In this document: piece by piece, positions 24,298 through 34,092 of the stretch
Position numbering within the stretch: the stretch's first letter is position 1
Layout: every line of letters starts with the position of its first letter
Assembly (NCBI GenBank): GCA_030583925.1
Contig: CP129482.1
Span: forward strand, 1,302,001-1,366,000
Origin: Anaerolineales bacterium
GTDB taxonomy: Bacteria; Chloroflexota; Anaerolineae; Anaerolineales; Villigracilaceae
Direction: 5' to 3'
DNA: 64,000 nucleotides
Notes under the pieces: generated by a model
Databases searched by the model: none
What the model saw: the letters and a program-made list of their open reading frames with translations, nothing else
What the model was told of the DNA's origin: nothing
Program-made: the position numbers and the translations under genes

Positions 24298-26292
24298 ATG
24301 TTTTTTCCAAGAGAGATGACCGAAGTTGAAGTGATCGTCCCTTCCAAGGATTTGGTCGCGGTGGCGAAGGTGTTAAGCGGCCGCGGCGTTTTTCATCAGG
24401 TGGACAGCACCTACCTTGGGCTGGAGAGTCTGGGTCCGAGCACGTGGCAGGAAAAAGCCGCGTATTATTCCACGCTCGAGCGTCGGATTCAAAACACCAT
24501 GCAGACGCTGAATCTTGAGGAAGAGCCGCGCGGCTCGGCGGATTTTGAAACTATCGCTGACTTGGATGCAGTTCGACCCGCCGTTGACCGGATCGAAGAA
24601 GACGTCAAAAAGACCGGCGATCAGCTGTCCAGCGAAAAGAAGCGGCTCGAATTACTTGAGAGTCAACTGCGTCAGATCGAACCGATCGCCGATGTGAAGG
24701 TCGAGGTCGGCGCGCTCAACAAATCATCCCATGTCCACTCCATTCTTGGCGTGATGCCTGCGGCGCAATTCAGTCGTCTTGAAACAAGTTTGGCGCGGGT
24801 GCCGCACGTCCTTTTTACATTGAAGGAAGATAGCCAGAAACCGGTCGTCTGGTTGCTCGGACCGCGTAGTAATTTCGATGTGCTCGAACGCGCGGCGAAG
24901 AGCGCTTACCTTAATCCGCTGACTTTGCCTGAGGAATTTAGCGGCACGCCGGAGCAAATCTCGGCGAAGACGCGCAAGGCTATCGAAGAATCGAAGCAGA
25001 AGATCTACGAGTTGGAAAACCAACTCAAGAAACTTTCCGGTGTACATAAAACGGAACTTCAAAAATTATGGTGGGACGTGCACGTAAGCCGCATGATGGC
25101 GGACGCCATCGTGCGCTTCGGTCAACTCCGCCACACATACGTTGTGGTCGGCTGGGTCCCCAGCGGCGACTTGCCGCAGCTCATGGAGAGACTCAAGCAA
25201 GCCTCCAAAGAAATCCTCATCGAAACCATTCCCGCAGAACGCTCCGGTCATCACTCGAATGTTCCCGTCGCGTTGACGAATAATAAGTGGCTACGTCCCA
25301 TCCAGAATTTAGTCACCACGTATGGGCGCCCGGGGTACGGCGAACTCGACCCGACTCTTCTTGTTGCGTTGACCTTCCCGCTCTTGTACGGCGCGATGTT
25401 CGGCGATCTGGGGCAGGGACTCGTCATGATGCTGATCGGCTATCTCGCGCACAAAAAGATATTCATGAAGAGCCTGTCGAGCCTCGGCTTGCTTCTCGTG
25501 TATTGCGGTTTCTTTGCCTCGATCTTTGGCGCGCTGTATGGCAGTATTTTCGGCTTTGAAGGTCACTTGATCGAAGAATATCTCCATTTCCACTTTGAAC
25601 CGCTTTGGATCAGCCCCCTTGAGAATATCCTCACCATTCTGGGCTTTGCCATTGACGCCGGTATCGTGATCTTGCTGTTCAGTTACCTGCTGAGCTTGTT
25701 CAACATGGTCCGCGCGCGCGATTGGGCGCATTTCTGGTTCGGTCACACGGGCGTGGTCGCGATTTGTTTTTACTTCTGCTTCCTGACCATTCTAAACGGA
25801 CTTCTCGGCACAACTCCCATCGCCCCGAAAATTGCCGCGCTGATCAGCCAGTTGCCGCTGCCGTTCAACATCCTGACGCCGATTTTTGCCTTTGGCGTGA
25901 TGTTCAACAGCCTGTTCCGCAATATTGCGGAAGGGCATCGCCCGTTGATCGAGGGTAGCGTTATCATGTACCTCGTTACGGCGTTCATGGACTTGTTCGA
26001 GTCTGTGATCAGCATGTTATCGAATACGCTGTCGTTCGTCCGCGTGGGCGCGTTCGCGGTGGCGCACGGCGGTCTGAGTCTTGCTTTCTTCTCGCTGGCA
26101 GGCGAAGAGCCGACTATCGGATTCTGGATTACCCTGCTGATCGGCAACATCTTTATCATCGGCTTTGAAGGTCTCATCGTATATATCCAAACGATGCGTC
26201 TGCACTATTATGAAATTTTGGGCAAGTTCTTCCACGGCGGAGGCATGCGCTTCGAGCCGTTGCGGCTGAACCCCTCACAAGAGGAGGCGTAA
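24298..26292 (+). CDS. atpI: V/A-type ATPase subunit I (membrane stator, a-subunit)
   Basis: Subunit I forms the ion half-channels and holds the stator. The 664-residue protein has a cytoplasmic N-terminal half with coiled coils (about residues 75-130 and 220-250) and a membrane half starting near TFPLLYGAMFGDLGQG, with about eight helices. The Arg needed for ion release is present in LSFVRVGAFAVAHGG. GGAG at 24289-24292 is five bases before ATG 24298; an earlier ATG at 24280 lies in the repeat and is less likely. Length and layout match the family. Confidence 0.92.
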   Translation: MFFPREMTEVEVIVPSKDLVAVAKVLSGRGVFHQVDSTYLGLESLGPSTWQEKAAYYSTLERRIQNTMQTLNLEEEPRGSADFETIADLDAVRPAVDRIEEDVKKTGDQLSSEKKRLELLESQLRQIEPIADVKVEVGALNKSSHVHSILGVMPAAQFSRLETSLARVPHVLFTLKEDSQKPVVWLLGPRSNFDVLERAAKSAYLNPLTLPEEFSGTPEQISAKTRKAIEESKQKIYELENQLKKLSGVHKTELQKLWWDVHVSRMMADAIVRFGQLRHTYVVVGWVPSGDLPQLMERLKQASKEILIETIPAERSGHHSNVPVALTNNKWLRPIQNLVTTYGRPGYGELDPTLLVALTFPLLYGAMFGDLGQGLVMMLIGYLAHKKIFMKSLSSLGLLLVYCGFFASIFGALYGSIFGFEGHLIEEYLHFHFEPLWISPLENILTILGFAIDAGIVILLFSYLLSLFNMVRARDWAHFWFGHTGVVAICFYFCFLTILNGLLGTTPIAPKIAALISQLPLPFNILTPIFAFGVMFNSLFRNIAEGHRPLIEGSVIMYLVTAFMDLFESVISMLSNTLSFVRVGAFAVAHGGLSLAFFSLAGEEPTIGFWITLLIGNIFIIGFEGLIVYIQTMRLHYYEILGKFFHGGGMRFEPLRLNPSQEEA

Positions 26293-26380
26293 GCCCTTAG
26301 ATTGACAAATCACGATCTATGAAAGAAATAGTTACACAAACGTCCGATAAAAATTTTCTACATCAACAAGGAGATAAACA

Positions 26381-26812
26381 ATGTTCTTAGTTTTTGCTGT
26401 ATTGGTCGGTTTGATCCCGGTCATCCCTGCGGTGATCTACGTGATCCAAAACGGAAAGACCAGCCCCTCGCTGGCGGTTTCTCGCATGATCACGGGCTTT
26501 AACGCCTTCAACTTCATTGTTGGATTGATGGCGGGCGGTCTTGCCCTCATTTGGCTTGCTTCTCCCTCGTCGGCGTTCGCGGCTGGCGCGGCGCAGGAAG
26601 GCGTAGTGGATCAGTACGCGACCCTCGCGGCGGCTCTTTCCACGGGTCTCGCTTGTATCGGCGCAGGCATCGCGGTCGGCGGCTCCGGCGCGGCGGCGGT
26701 TGGCGCAACGGCTGAAAAGCCCGAATCATTCGGTCGCGCGCTCATCTTCGTGGGTCTCTCCGAAGGTATCGCGATCTACGGCTTGATCATTTCCTTCCTT
26801 GTCCTCCCGTAG
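26381..26812 (+). CDS. atpK: V/A-type ATPase proteolipid subunit K
   Basis: Subunit K makes the rotating ion-carrying ring. The 143-residue protein starts behind a perfect AAGGAG and has four hydrophobic segments; the first pair (to about residue 65, ending SPSSAFA) resembles a signal-anchor and may be cleaved, the second pair is the conserved hairpin. The ion-binding carboxylate is E128 in GLSEGIAIYGLIIS, and no second membrane carboxylate is seen. The Gln residues typical of sodium-binding rings are not obvious, which leans to protons, but this is uncertain. Confidence 0.9.
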   Translation: MFLVFAVLVGLIPVIPAVIYVIQNGKTSPSLAVSRMITGFNAFNFIVGLMAGGLALIWLASPSSAFAAGAAQEGVVDQYATLAAALSTGLACIGAGIAVGGSGAAAVGATAEKPESFGRALIFVGLSEGIAIYGLIISFLVLP

Positions 26813-26830
26813 GGCTCAAAGGGAATTTGC

Positions 26831-27136
26831 ATGAAGGTTCTGGTCATCGGTCATCCTGACGCGGTGCTTGGGTTTTCCCTCGCGGGTGTAGGGGGCAGGG
26901 TCGCCTCCACCGCCGAAGAGGTCAATCAGGCGCTCGATGATGTCCAATCCGCTAAGGACGTGGGCATCGTCCTCGTTACGCAGGATGTGGCTGAATTGAT
27001 CCCGACGCGCATGGAGCATCTCAAACTGCGGAGCACGATCCCGCTGGTGGTTGAGATCCCCTCGCGCGGCGGCGTTCCAGAGGGCCAGGCGTCGCTTGGC
27101 GATATCGTACTTCGTGCGATCGGCATCAAGTTATGA
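26831..27136 (+). CDS. atpF: V/A-type ATPase subunit F
   Basis: Subunit F is a central-stalk component that binds subunit D and can regulate ATP hydrolysis. The 101-residue protein has the normal start MKVLVIGHPDAVLGFSLAG and a Rossmann-like alternating pattern, then a C-terminal helix. The end region has the usual VEIPSRGG turn. It lies between K and E. The assignment rests on the conserved N-terminal strand, length and operon place. Confidence 0.9.
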   Translation: MKVLVIGHPDAVLGFSLAGVGGRVASTAEEVNQALDDVQSAKDVGIVLVTQDVAELIPTRMEHLKLRSTIPLVVEIPSRGGVPEGQASLGDIVLRAIGIKL

Positions 27137-27186
27137 CCTCATCCTGTCGTAGTTCGCGCAGGAGGAAGAGATTGGATATTTGAGAC

Positions 27187-27807
27187 ATGAAATCTGAAGC
27201 AGAAGATATTGAGATGCTTGAGCGGGCGATCCTCATGGAAGCCCGTGAAGAAGCCGAGCAGATGCAGGCGGAAGCCAAAGAGAAGGCGGATGCCATCCAT
27301 AAGCGCGCGCAGGAACAGGCGATCGCAGAGCGTCGAGTTATCCTTGACCGCGCCACGCAAGACGCCGAACGTCTTCGCAGTCAGGCGATGGCGACCGCTC
27401 AACTGAAGGCGCGCTCCTCACAACTGGAACATCGCGAGAAATTACTGGATAGCGTGTTCGCGGAAGTGAAGAAACAACTGGGCGGCGTCGCGCAGCGATC
27501 CGACTACGGCGCAATTGCGGCATTGTTGGCGCGCGAAGCCTTATCCCAACTGCGTGTGGATAAGGCAGAAATTCGAGCGGATGAATCAACACAGAACGCC
27601 CTCAAAAAGGGCGCGTTGGATGAGATCGCGAAAGAAATGAAGGGTGAATTCACCCTCGCCGGCGCGCTGAACGAAGGCACGGGCGTGGTGGTGGATGCCG
27701 CAGGCGGCAAACTCCACTATGACAATACGCTCGAGACGCGCTTGAGCCGCTTGCAAGGCACGCTCCGTTCCGCGGTGTATAAAGTGTTGATGGGAGAATC
27801 GGTATGA
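27187..27807 (+). CDS. atpE: V/A-type ATPase subunit E
   Basis: Subunit E is the second peripheral-stalk component. The 206-residue protein has an Ala/Glu/Arg-rich coiled coil over about residues 1-90 and a globular C-terminal domain containing GGVVVDAAGGKLHYDN-like sequence (seen as GTGVVVDAAGGKLHYDN) near residues 168-184. Its stop overlaps the start of subunit A by four bases. Length and domain order fit the family. Confidence 0.9.
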   Translation: MKSEAEDIEMLERAILMEAREEAEQMQAEAKEKADAIHKRAQEQAIAERRVILDRATQDAERLRSQAMATAQLKARSSQLEHREKLLDSVFAEVKKQLGGVAQRSDYGAIAALLAREALSQLRVDKAEIRADESTQNALKKGALDEIAKEMKGEFTLAGALNEGTGVVVDAAGGKLHYDNTLETRLSRLQGTLRSAVYKVLMGESV

Positions 27808-29570
27808 GCAATGAAGTAGGAAAAATCACCTGGATCAGCGGACCTGTCGTCCGCGCCCGCGGCTCACGCTTCGTCGGCATGTTGGAATTGGTCGAAGTTG
27901 GCGAGGAACGGCTGGTGGGCGAGGTTATCGGTCTCAAGGGAGATCAGATGACCGTGCAGGTTTACGAAGAGACCGCCGGTATGCAGCCCGGCGCGCCGAT
28001 CTTCGGCACCGGCTTGCCTCTCTCCGTCGAATTGGGACCCGGCTTACTGCAATCTATCTACGACGGCGTCCAGCGACCGCTTCCGTTGATCGAACAAGCC
28101 GTAGGTTCGTTCATCAACCGCGGCGCGCGTTTCGATTCGATCAGCCGTGAGAAAAAATGGATGTTCACTCCGAAGGTCAACGTCGGCGACGAAGTCAAAG
28201 GCGGATCGGTACTCGGCGTAGTGAAAGAGACCGACACCTTTGAACACCGTGTGATGGTTCACCCCGATGACGCCGGCACGATCACATGGGTCGCTTCGGC
28301 AGGCGAATACACGATTAACGACACGATCGCCAAGTTGAAAACCGGCAAAGAAGAAAAAGATGTCACCATGATGCAGCGCTGGCCTGTTCGCCGGGCGCGC
28401 CCGTTCGTTCAGCGGCGCGGCGCCAACGTCCCGCTCATTACCGGTCAGCGTATTTTGGATACGTTCTTCCCGGTCGCGAAGGGCGGCGCGGCGGGCATCC
28501 CCGGTCCGTTCGGTTCCGGCAAAACGGTGACACAGCATAGCATCGCCAAATGGGCGGATGCCGACATCATCGTCTACATCGGATGCGGCGAACGCGGCAA
28601 CGAAATGACCGAAGTGTTGCAGGAATTCCCGCATCTCGTGGACCCTCGGTCTGGTCGCCCGTTGATGGAGCGTACCGTCCTCATCGCCAACACTTCGAAC
28701 ATGCCGGTGGCGGCGCGCGAAGCGAGCATCTACACGGGCATCACCATCGCGGAATACTATCGCGACATGGGTTATCACGTCGCGTTGATGGCTGATTCAA
28801 CCTCTCGTTGGGCAGAAGCGTTGCGCGAAGTTTCCGGGCGTCTCGAAGAAATGCCCGCCGAGGAAGGGTATCCCGCTTATCTCGCCGGTCGCCTTGCGGA
28901 ATTTTACGAGCGCGCCGGTTACGTGGACAACTTGAACGGCACGAACGGATCCGTCAGCATCGTCGGCGCGGTCTCGCCTCCGGGCGGCGACTTCTCCGAA
29001 CCGGTCACCCAGCACACCAAGCGTTTCATCCGCTGTTTCTGGGCGCTGGATAAATCGCTGGCTTCCGCTCGTCACTTCCCAGCCATCAACTGGCTGGACT
29101 CGTACAGCGAATACATCGAAGATGTGGCAAATTGGTGGCGCGAAAAAGTCGGCAAAGATTGGCTGGAGATGCGCAACAAAGCCATGGAATTGTTGAGCGA
29201 AGAAGCGCGTCTTTCGCAGATCGTTAAACTCGTCGGACCCGACGCGTTGCCCTATGCGGAACGCATGGTGTTGGAAACGACCCGTCTCATCCGCGAGGGC
29301 ATCCTGCAACAGAACGCCACAGACTCAGTGGACGCGTACTCCTCCGTGGAGAAGCAGATCCGCCTCTTGGAATTGGTGCTGTATTTCCACGAGCGCGGCA
29401 TGGCGATCGTCAAGCGCGGCGCGCCGATCAACCTCATTCACGATCTTCCCGTTGTGGATACCATCATCCGCGCCAAATCATCGGTCACCAACGAAGAACT
29501 GCACAAGTTGGACGATATACAAAAAATGATTGACGAGCAGATGGGTCAATTAGATGCGGAGTATAGATAA
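27804..29570 (+). CDS. atpA: V/A-type ATPase catalytic subunit A
   Basis: Subunit A holds the catalytic nucleotide sites of the rotary ATPase. The 588-residue protein carries Walker [10 protein letters not shown] near residue 233, the bulge domain typical of A-type catalytic subunits before it (about 110-190), and [18 protein letters not shown], a hallmark of the family. Walker B lies in HVALMADS. It overlaps subunit E by four bases and subunit B by one base. Identification is unambiguous. Confidence 0.96.
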   Translation: MSNEVGKITWISGPVVRARGSRFVGMLELVEVGEERLVGEVIGLKGDQMTVQVYEETAGMQPGAPIFGTGLPLSVELGPGLLQSIYDGVQRPLPLIEQAVGSFINRGARFDSISREKKWMFTPKVNVGDEVKGGSVLGVVKETDTFEHRVMVHPDDAGTITWVASAGEYTINDTIAKLKTGKEEKDVTMMQRWPVRRARPFVQRRGANVPLITGQRILDTFFPVAKGGAAGIPGPFGSGKTVTQHSIAKWADADIIVYIGCGERGNEMTEVLQEFPHLVDPRSGRPLMERTVLIANTSNMPVAAREASIYTGITIAEYYRDMGYHVALMADSTSRWAEALREVSGRLEEMPAEEGYPAYLAGRLAEFYERAGYVDNLNGTNGSVSIVGAVSPPGGDFSEPVTQHTKRFIRCFWALDKSLASARHFPAINWLDSYSEYIEDVANWWREKVGKDWLEMRNKAMELLSEEARLSQIVKLVGPDALPYAERMVLETTRLIREGILQQNATDSVDAYSSVEKQIRLLELVLYFHERGMAIVKRGAPINLIHDLPVVDTIIRAKSSVTNEELHKLDDIQKMIDEQMGQLDAEYR

Positions 29571-30997
29571 TGAGCCAAGCAACAGTTTTAGGCGGTCAGG
29601 AAGTCATCGGCGTCGGTCGCATCGAAGGACCGATCATGGTCGTGGAAGGCGCCTCGAACGTCAGCTATGACGAAGTGGTTGACGTAGAGGATGCGCGCGG
29701 GCAACACCGCCGCGGACGCGTCCTCGAAGTGGGCGAAGGCTTTGCCGTAATTCAAGTGTTCGCCGGTTCTACCGGACTTTCGATTGACGGCACCCGCGTC
29801 CGCTTTTTGGGCAATACCCTCCACATGCCAGTGGCGGAGGAAATGCTCGGACGCATCTTCGACGGTTTGGGCAACCCGATTGACGGCGGACCCGAACCGC
29901 TCACCGACGTGTACCGCGACGTCAACGGTCAACCGATCAACCCGACCGCGCGTATTTATCCGCGCGATTACATCCAGACCGGCATCTCCACCATTGACGG
30001 CGTAAACACCCTCCTACGCGGGCAGAAACTTCCGTTGTTCTCCGGTGCCGGTATGCCGCACGACCAACTCGCGGCGCAGATCGTGCGCCAGGCGACGCTG
30101 GGTCGCGTGGCAGGCGCGCCGCATACCGAAGGCGAAGAGTTCGCCATTGTGTTCGCGGCAATGGGCGTCAAGAACGACGTGGCGGATTACTTCCGTAAGT
30201 CGTTCACCGAAAGCGGAGCGCTCACTCGTGTGGCAATGTTCCTCAACCTCGCGGACGATCCCCCGGTCGAGCGTATCGTCACCCCGCGCGCGGCGCTGAC
30301 CCTCGCGGAATATCTCGCGTATGAACTCGAGAAGCACGTGCTGGTGGTGTTGACCGATATGACCAACTACGGCGAAGCGTTGCGCCAGATCTCGAACGTG
30401 CGCGGCGAAGTGCCAAGCCGAAAGGGTTACCCAGGCTACCTATATAGCGATCTGGCGTCCCTGTACGAAAGAACCGGTCGCATCCGCACGAGCAAAGGCT
30501 CCATCACGCAGATCCCGATCCTAACCATGCCGAACGACGACATGACCCATCCGATGCCTGACCTTACCGGCTACATCACTGAAGGTCAGATCGTGTTGGG
30601 ACGTGAGTTGTATTACGCGGGCGTCTATCCCCCGGTTACGGTTCTGCCGAGCCTTTCGCGTTTGATGAAAGACGGCATCGGCAAGGGACGCACGCGCGAC
30701 GACCACCCGCGCTGGGGCGCGCAGTTGTACGCCGCCTACGCCAAGACGCAGGACATCCGCGCGCTGGCATCCGTGATCGGCGAGGAAGAACTCTCCGAAG
30801 TGGACCAGAAGTACCTGAAGTTCGGACGCGCGTTCGAGCGTGAGTTCGTCAATCAGGCGTTTACCGAAAACCGCACCATCGAACGCACGCTGGAGATCGG
30901 CTGGAATTTGCTGTCCATGCTGCCGAAGAAAGAACTCACCCGCGTCACGCTCGACGAGATCGCGCAATACTACAAGGGCGACGATGCCTCAAGTTAG
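29570..30997 (+). CDS. atpB: V/A-type ATPase regulatory subunit B
   Basis: Subunit B alternates with A in the head and contributes the arginine finger side of each site. The 475-residue protein lacks a functional Walker A ([18 protein letters not shown] instead), as expected for B. Other marks are [14 protein letters not shown] and [19 protein letters not shown]. Its ATG overlaps the stop of A by one base, and its 3' end overlaps subunit D by 14 bases. Confidence 0.96.
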   Translation: MSQATVLGGQEVIGVGRIEGPIMVVEGASNVSYDEVVDVEDARGQHRRGRVLEVGEGFAVIQVFAGSTGLSIDGTRVRFLGNTLHMPVAEEMLGRIFDGLGNPIDGGPEPLTDVYRDVNGQPINPTARIYPRDYIQTGISTIDGVNTLLRGQKLPLFSGAGMPHDQLAAQIVRQATLGRVAGAPHTEGEEFAIVFAAMGVKNDVADYFRKSFTESGALTRVAMFLNLADDPPVERIVTPRAALTLAEYLAYELEKHVLVVLTDMTNYGEALRQISNVRGEVPSRKGYPGYLYSDLASLYERTGRIRTSKGSITQIPILTMPNDDMTHPMPDLTGYITEGQIVLGRELYYAGVYPPVTVLPSLSRLMKDGIGKGRTRDDHPRWGAQLYAAYAKTQDIRALASVIGEEELSEVDQKYLKFGRAFEREFVNQAFTENRTIERTLEIGWNLLSMLPKKELTRVTLDEIAQYYKGDDASS

Positions 30998-31619
30998 CAT
31001 AGCCCCGACTCGCACGAACCTCATCCGCCTCAAGAAGGAATTACGCTTCGCGAAGGAAGGCTATGAGATCCTCGACCGCAAGCGCGAAGCGTTGACGGGC
31101 GAACTCGTGCGCGTGGCAAAAGAAGCGGATACGCTTCAAAAGGAAGTGTGGGCGCTTCTGCAAACCGCGTACGACGCGATGGAAAAAGCGCGTCTCGTGA
31201 TGGGTTCCGACCACGTGGAATGGGCGTCGCTTGCCGTGAACAAAACGGTTGACGTGCGTTTACGGTTACGCGGCATCATGGGCGTCGCCATCCCACAGAT
31301 CGACGCGCGCGGCGAACCGCCGAAACTTTTATATAGCCCCGGCGATACCGCCGCCGTGTTAGACGAAGCCAGCAACGCCTTCCGCGAAGTGCTGGTGCGC
31401 ATCCCTCAACTCTCGATGCTCACCGCCGCAGTGTGGCGGCTTGCCAACGAGTTGAAGAAGACACAGCGGCGTGTGAACGCGTTGCAGCATATCTTCATCC
31501 CGCAATACCAGCATCAGATCGAGTTCATTGTCAGTTCGCTGGAAGAGCGCGAGCGCGAAGAAACCTTCCGCCTCAAGTGGTTGAAGACCAAGATGACGAA
31601 GCCGGCGCAAGCGGCTTAA
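30984..31619 (+). CDS. atpD: V/A-type ATPase central-stalk subunit D
   Basis: Subunit D is the rotating shaft between head and ring. The 211-residue protein starts [20 protein letters not shown], the conserved N-terminus, and forms two long helices (about 10-75 and 125-205) that make the coiled coil. The open frame extends further upstream, but that stretch overlaps subunit B in another frame and has no family features, so ATG 30984 is chosen. It ends the operon; the gene order is H-C-I-K-F-E-A-B-D. Confidence 0.93.
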   Translation: MPQVSIAPTRTNLIRLKKELRFAKEGYEILDRKREALTGELVRVAKEADTLQKEVWALLQTAYDAMEKARLVMGSDHVEWASLAVNKTVDVRLRLRGIMGVAIPQIDARGEPPKLLYSPGDTAAVLDEASNAFREVLVRIPQLSMLTAAVWRLANELKKTQRRVNALQHIFIPQYQHQIEFIVSSLEEREREETFRLKWLKTKMTKPAQAA

Positions 31620-31623
31620 TCAT

Positions 31624-31710
31624 ATCGTTGCGAGGCGCCTGAAAGGCGACGAAGCAACCTTTTCGTTCGAGGAGATTGCTTCGTCGCAACGAACGCTCCT
31701 CGCAATGACA
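31624..31710. repeat. Family B palindrome after the ATPase operon
   Basis: ATCGTTGCGAGG at the left and CCTCGCAATGACA at the right enclose GACGAAGCAACC and GGAGATTGCTTCGTCG. It sits between atpD and the terminator before murE. Confidence 0.75.
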
Positions 31711-31719
31711 GTAGCATCG

Positions 31720-31760
31720 AATGGGTTTTGGCGATATACTCGCCAAAACCCATTTTGTTT
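31720..31760 (+). terminator. Strong intrinsic terminator directly before murE
   Basis: AATGGGTTTTGGCGA (31720-31734) and TCGCCAAAACCCATT (31740-31754) form a perfect 15-bp stem with a five-base loop, followed by TTGTTT. The ATG of murE is two bases later, so murE must be read from its own start site within or just after the hairpin, or by read-through. Confidence 0.75.
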
Positions 31761-31761
31761 C

Positions 31762-33423
31762 ATGAACACGAACCCATCGCTCCGAAAAATTTTTACCGAA
31801 ATCCCCTTGCCGTTCTGCATGTCCGACGTTCCCGATGTGCAGATCAGCGGCATTTCGATTAACAGCCGCGCGGTCAAGCCCGGTCACCTGTTCGTCGCGA
31901 TGAAAGGCGGCACAGTTGACGGGCATACCTATATTCAACAAGCGATTGATAACGGGGCGGTCGCGGTCGTGGGGGAGCGGGATGTGGAGCAAATCGGCGA
32001 CTTGCCCTACGTTCGACTCACAAACACGCGTCAGGCTCTGACGTGGCTGGCTGGTTCATTTTACCTTTGGCCCTCGCGCAAACTAACAGTGATCGGCGTG
32101 ACCGGCACCGACGGCAAAACGACCACCTCCAACCTCATCTACAACATCCTGCTCGCGGCGGGACTCAAAGCCGGGATGATCTCCACGGTCAACGCGATGA
32201 TCGGCGGCGAAACGCTGGACACCGGCTTCCACGTCACTACCCCGGACGCGCACGATGTTCAGTTTTACCTTGCGAAAATGGTCGAGGCGGGTTTGACCCA
32301 CGTTATCCTTGAAACCACCTCCCACGCGTGGGAGCAACATCGCGTGGACGCGTGCGACTTTGACATCGGCGTTGTAACGAACATCACGCACGAACATTTG
32401 GACCAGCACGGTTCGTACGAAAACTATCGCGCCGCAAAAGCGAGGCTTTTTGAATCTTTGGCAAAAACAGCAGGAAAGCCGCAAGGCAACCCGCGCCTCG
32501 CTGTCCTCAACCGCGACGACAGTTCGTTCGAGTTTTTGGCGAACATTGCAGGCGCGAACAAAGCGGATTACGGCTTGAGCGCGGATGCGAAAGTCCGCGC
32601 AGTAGAGGTTGGAAACGTGCCATCGGGAATTCATTTTGTTGCAAAGAGCAAAGATTTTTCCGTTCCCGTCCAATCCAAACTTATCGGTACATACAACGTG
32701 TCCAATTGCCTCGCCGCGTTGACCGCCACAGTTTATGGCTTAGGCATCCAACCCGAAATTGCCGCGCAAGGTATCGCTTCGCTGGAGAAAATCTCCGGTC
32801 GCATGGAACGGATCGACATGGGGCAGAACTTCACCGTCATCGTTGATTTCGCTCACACGCCGAACGCGTTGAAGTCCGCGTTGGGGGCAGGGCGGGCGTT
32901 GCAACACCCAGCCACAGAGATCACAGAGAACATCGAGAAAAAAAACTCAGAAAACTCTGTGATCTCTGTGGCTAAAAGCTCGCGCGTGATTGCGGTTTTT
33001 GGGTCGGCGGGGTTGCGCGATAAAGCCAAGCGGAGGATGATGGCGGAGATCGGCGCGGAACTCGCGGATTTGTGCATCTTTACCGCTGAGGACCCGCGCG
33101 TCGAATCACTGGCGAAAATCCTTGACGAGATGGCGGCAGGCGCAACGTCGAGGGGAAGAAGCGAGGGCGAATCCTTTTGGCGAATCCCAGACCGGGGGGA
33201 GGCGATCCGCTTTGCGATGAGTCAAGCGCGACGGGGGGATGTCGTGCTGGTGTGCGGCAAAGGGCACGAACAGTCGTTGTGCTTCGGCGCGAAGGAATTT
33301 TTATGGGACGACCGCGTCGCTGTCCGGGCGGCGCTGAGCGAATTACTCGGCATCGAAGGACCGCAGATGCCGTACCTGCCTACTCAAGACATGGAGGAAG
33401 AAGAATGGCTGGTTTTGAAGTAA
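31762..33423 (+). CDS. murE: UDP-N-acetylmuramyl-tripeptide synthetase-type Mur ligase (MurE) with in-frame repeat insert
   Basis: MurE adds the third amino acid to the peptidoglycan stem peptide. The 553-residue protein has the N-terminal UDP-sugar domain (SGISINSRAVKPGHLFVA), the P-loop GTDGKTT near residue 114, and the C-terminal ligase domain with VDFAHTPNALKSAL and GKGHEQ. The amino-acid-selecting motif reads EDPR rather than DNPR, so whether it adds diaminopimelate, ornithine or another residue is open. Residues 384-404 are encoded by a 19-bp perfect inverted repeat (32910-32973) of family C, inserted in frame between AHTP and the next strand. An upstream ATG at 31705 lies before the terminator and is rejected. 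Confidence 0.85.
   Translation: MNTNPSLRKIFTEIPLPFCMSDVPDVQISGISINSRAVKPGHLFVAMKGGTVDGHTYIQQAIDNGAVAVVGERDVEQIGDLPYVRLTNTRQALTWLAGSFYLWPSRKLTVIGVTGTDGKTTTSNLIYNILLAAGLKAGMISTVNAMIGGETLDTGFHVTTPDAHDVQFYLAKMVEAGLTHVILETTSHAWEQHRVDACDFDIGVVTNITHEHLDQHGSYENYRAAKARLFESLAKTAGKPQGNPRLAVLNRDDSSFEFLANIAGANKADYGLSADAKVRAVEVGNVPSGIHFVAKSKDFSVPVQSKLIGTYNVSNCLAALTATVYGLGIQPEIAAQGIASLEKISGRMERIDMGQNFTVIVDFAHTPNALKSALGAGRALQHPATEITENIEKKNSENSVISVAKSSRVIAVFGSAGLRDKAKRRMMAEIGAELADLCIFTAEDPRVESLAKILDEMAAGATSRGRSEGESFWRIPDRGEAIRFAMSQARRGDVVLVCGKGHEQSLCFGAKEFLWDDRVAVRAALSELLGIEGPQMPYLPTQDMEEEEWLVLK
32910..32973. repeat. Family C palindrome inside the murE coding sequence
   Basis: AGCCACAGAGATCACAGAG (32910-32928) and CTCTGTGATCTCTGTGGCT (32955-32973) are perfectly complementary over 19 bases around a 26-base A-rich loop. 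The unit is in frame with murE and adds 21 residues rich in Glu, Asn, Ile and Ser. Relatives are intergenic at 15289-15340 and 34839-34896. Confidence 0.85.
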
Positions 33424-34007
33424 AACCTGTGGTGTTGACCGGCAAACACGTCCGGCTCGAACCGATGACGCTCGATCACGTCGAGCCGCTGGCGGAGATA
33501 GGGGCGGGGCACGATTTTTGGGATTTCATGGTGTACGGCAAAATAGAGGATGTGGAGGCTATGCGCGGCTGGGTGATGGATATTCTCGCACGCGCCGAGC
33601 GCGGAACCGACCTGCCGTTCGTCGCGATCCATCTCGCTTCGGGGCGCGTGGCGGGCGCGACGCGTTATTTGAACATTATGCCCAACGACCGCGGACTCGA
33701 AGTCGGCGGCACGTGGTATGGTGTCGAATTTCAGCGTACGGCGGTCAACACCGAATGCAAATACCTGCTGTTCGAGCATGCGTTCGAGACTCTGGGCGCG
33801 ATCCGCGTGCAGTTGAAAACCGACTCGCGTAACGAACGTTCGCAACGCGCCATCGAACGAATCGGCGGGGTGAAGGAAGGGACGCTTCGCAATCACATGA
33901 TCCTGCCGGATGGAGTTATCCGCGATTCGGTGTATTACTCTATTTTGGATTCGGAGTGGGCGGCAGTGAAGAAGCGTTTGGAAGAAATGATGGAGAAGAG
34001 ATCATAA
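33405..34007 (+). CDS. GNAT-family N-acetyltransferase (RimJ/RimL type)
   Basis: A 200-residue acetyltransferase of the RimJ/RimL-like GNAT subgroup. Marks include LTGKHVRLEPMTLDHVEPL at the start, VGGTWYGVEFQRTAVN in the acetyl-CoA binding region and VQLKTDSRNERSQRAIERIG, the typical C-terminal helix-turn. It overlaps the end of murE by 19 bases, with GGAGG in the murE 3' end acting as ribosome site. The acceptor, protein or small molecule, cannot be told from sequence. Its coupling to murE may be positional only. Confidence 0.85.
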   Translation: MAGFEVKPVVLTGKHVRLEPMTLDHVEPLAEIGAGHDFWDFMVYGKIEDVEAMRGWVMDILARAERGTDLPFVAIHLASGRVAGATRYLNIMPNDRGLEVGGTWYGVEFQRTAVNTECKYLLFEHAFETLGAIRVQLKTDSRNERSQRAIERIGGVKEGTLRNHMILPDGVIRDSVYYSILDSEWAAVKKRLEEMMEKRS

Positions 34008-34092
34008 GATAATTGAAGTCTGCCAAGGGCTGATGTTTCGTACTGTGGAATTTTATCTCTGCCTATAATGCAGAATGTGATGATCTTTTACT

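Noticed and set aside
31705-31761. Upstream ATG for murE at 31705
   Set aside because: It lies in the family B repeat and before a strong terminator, and the added residues have no match to the MurE N-terminus.
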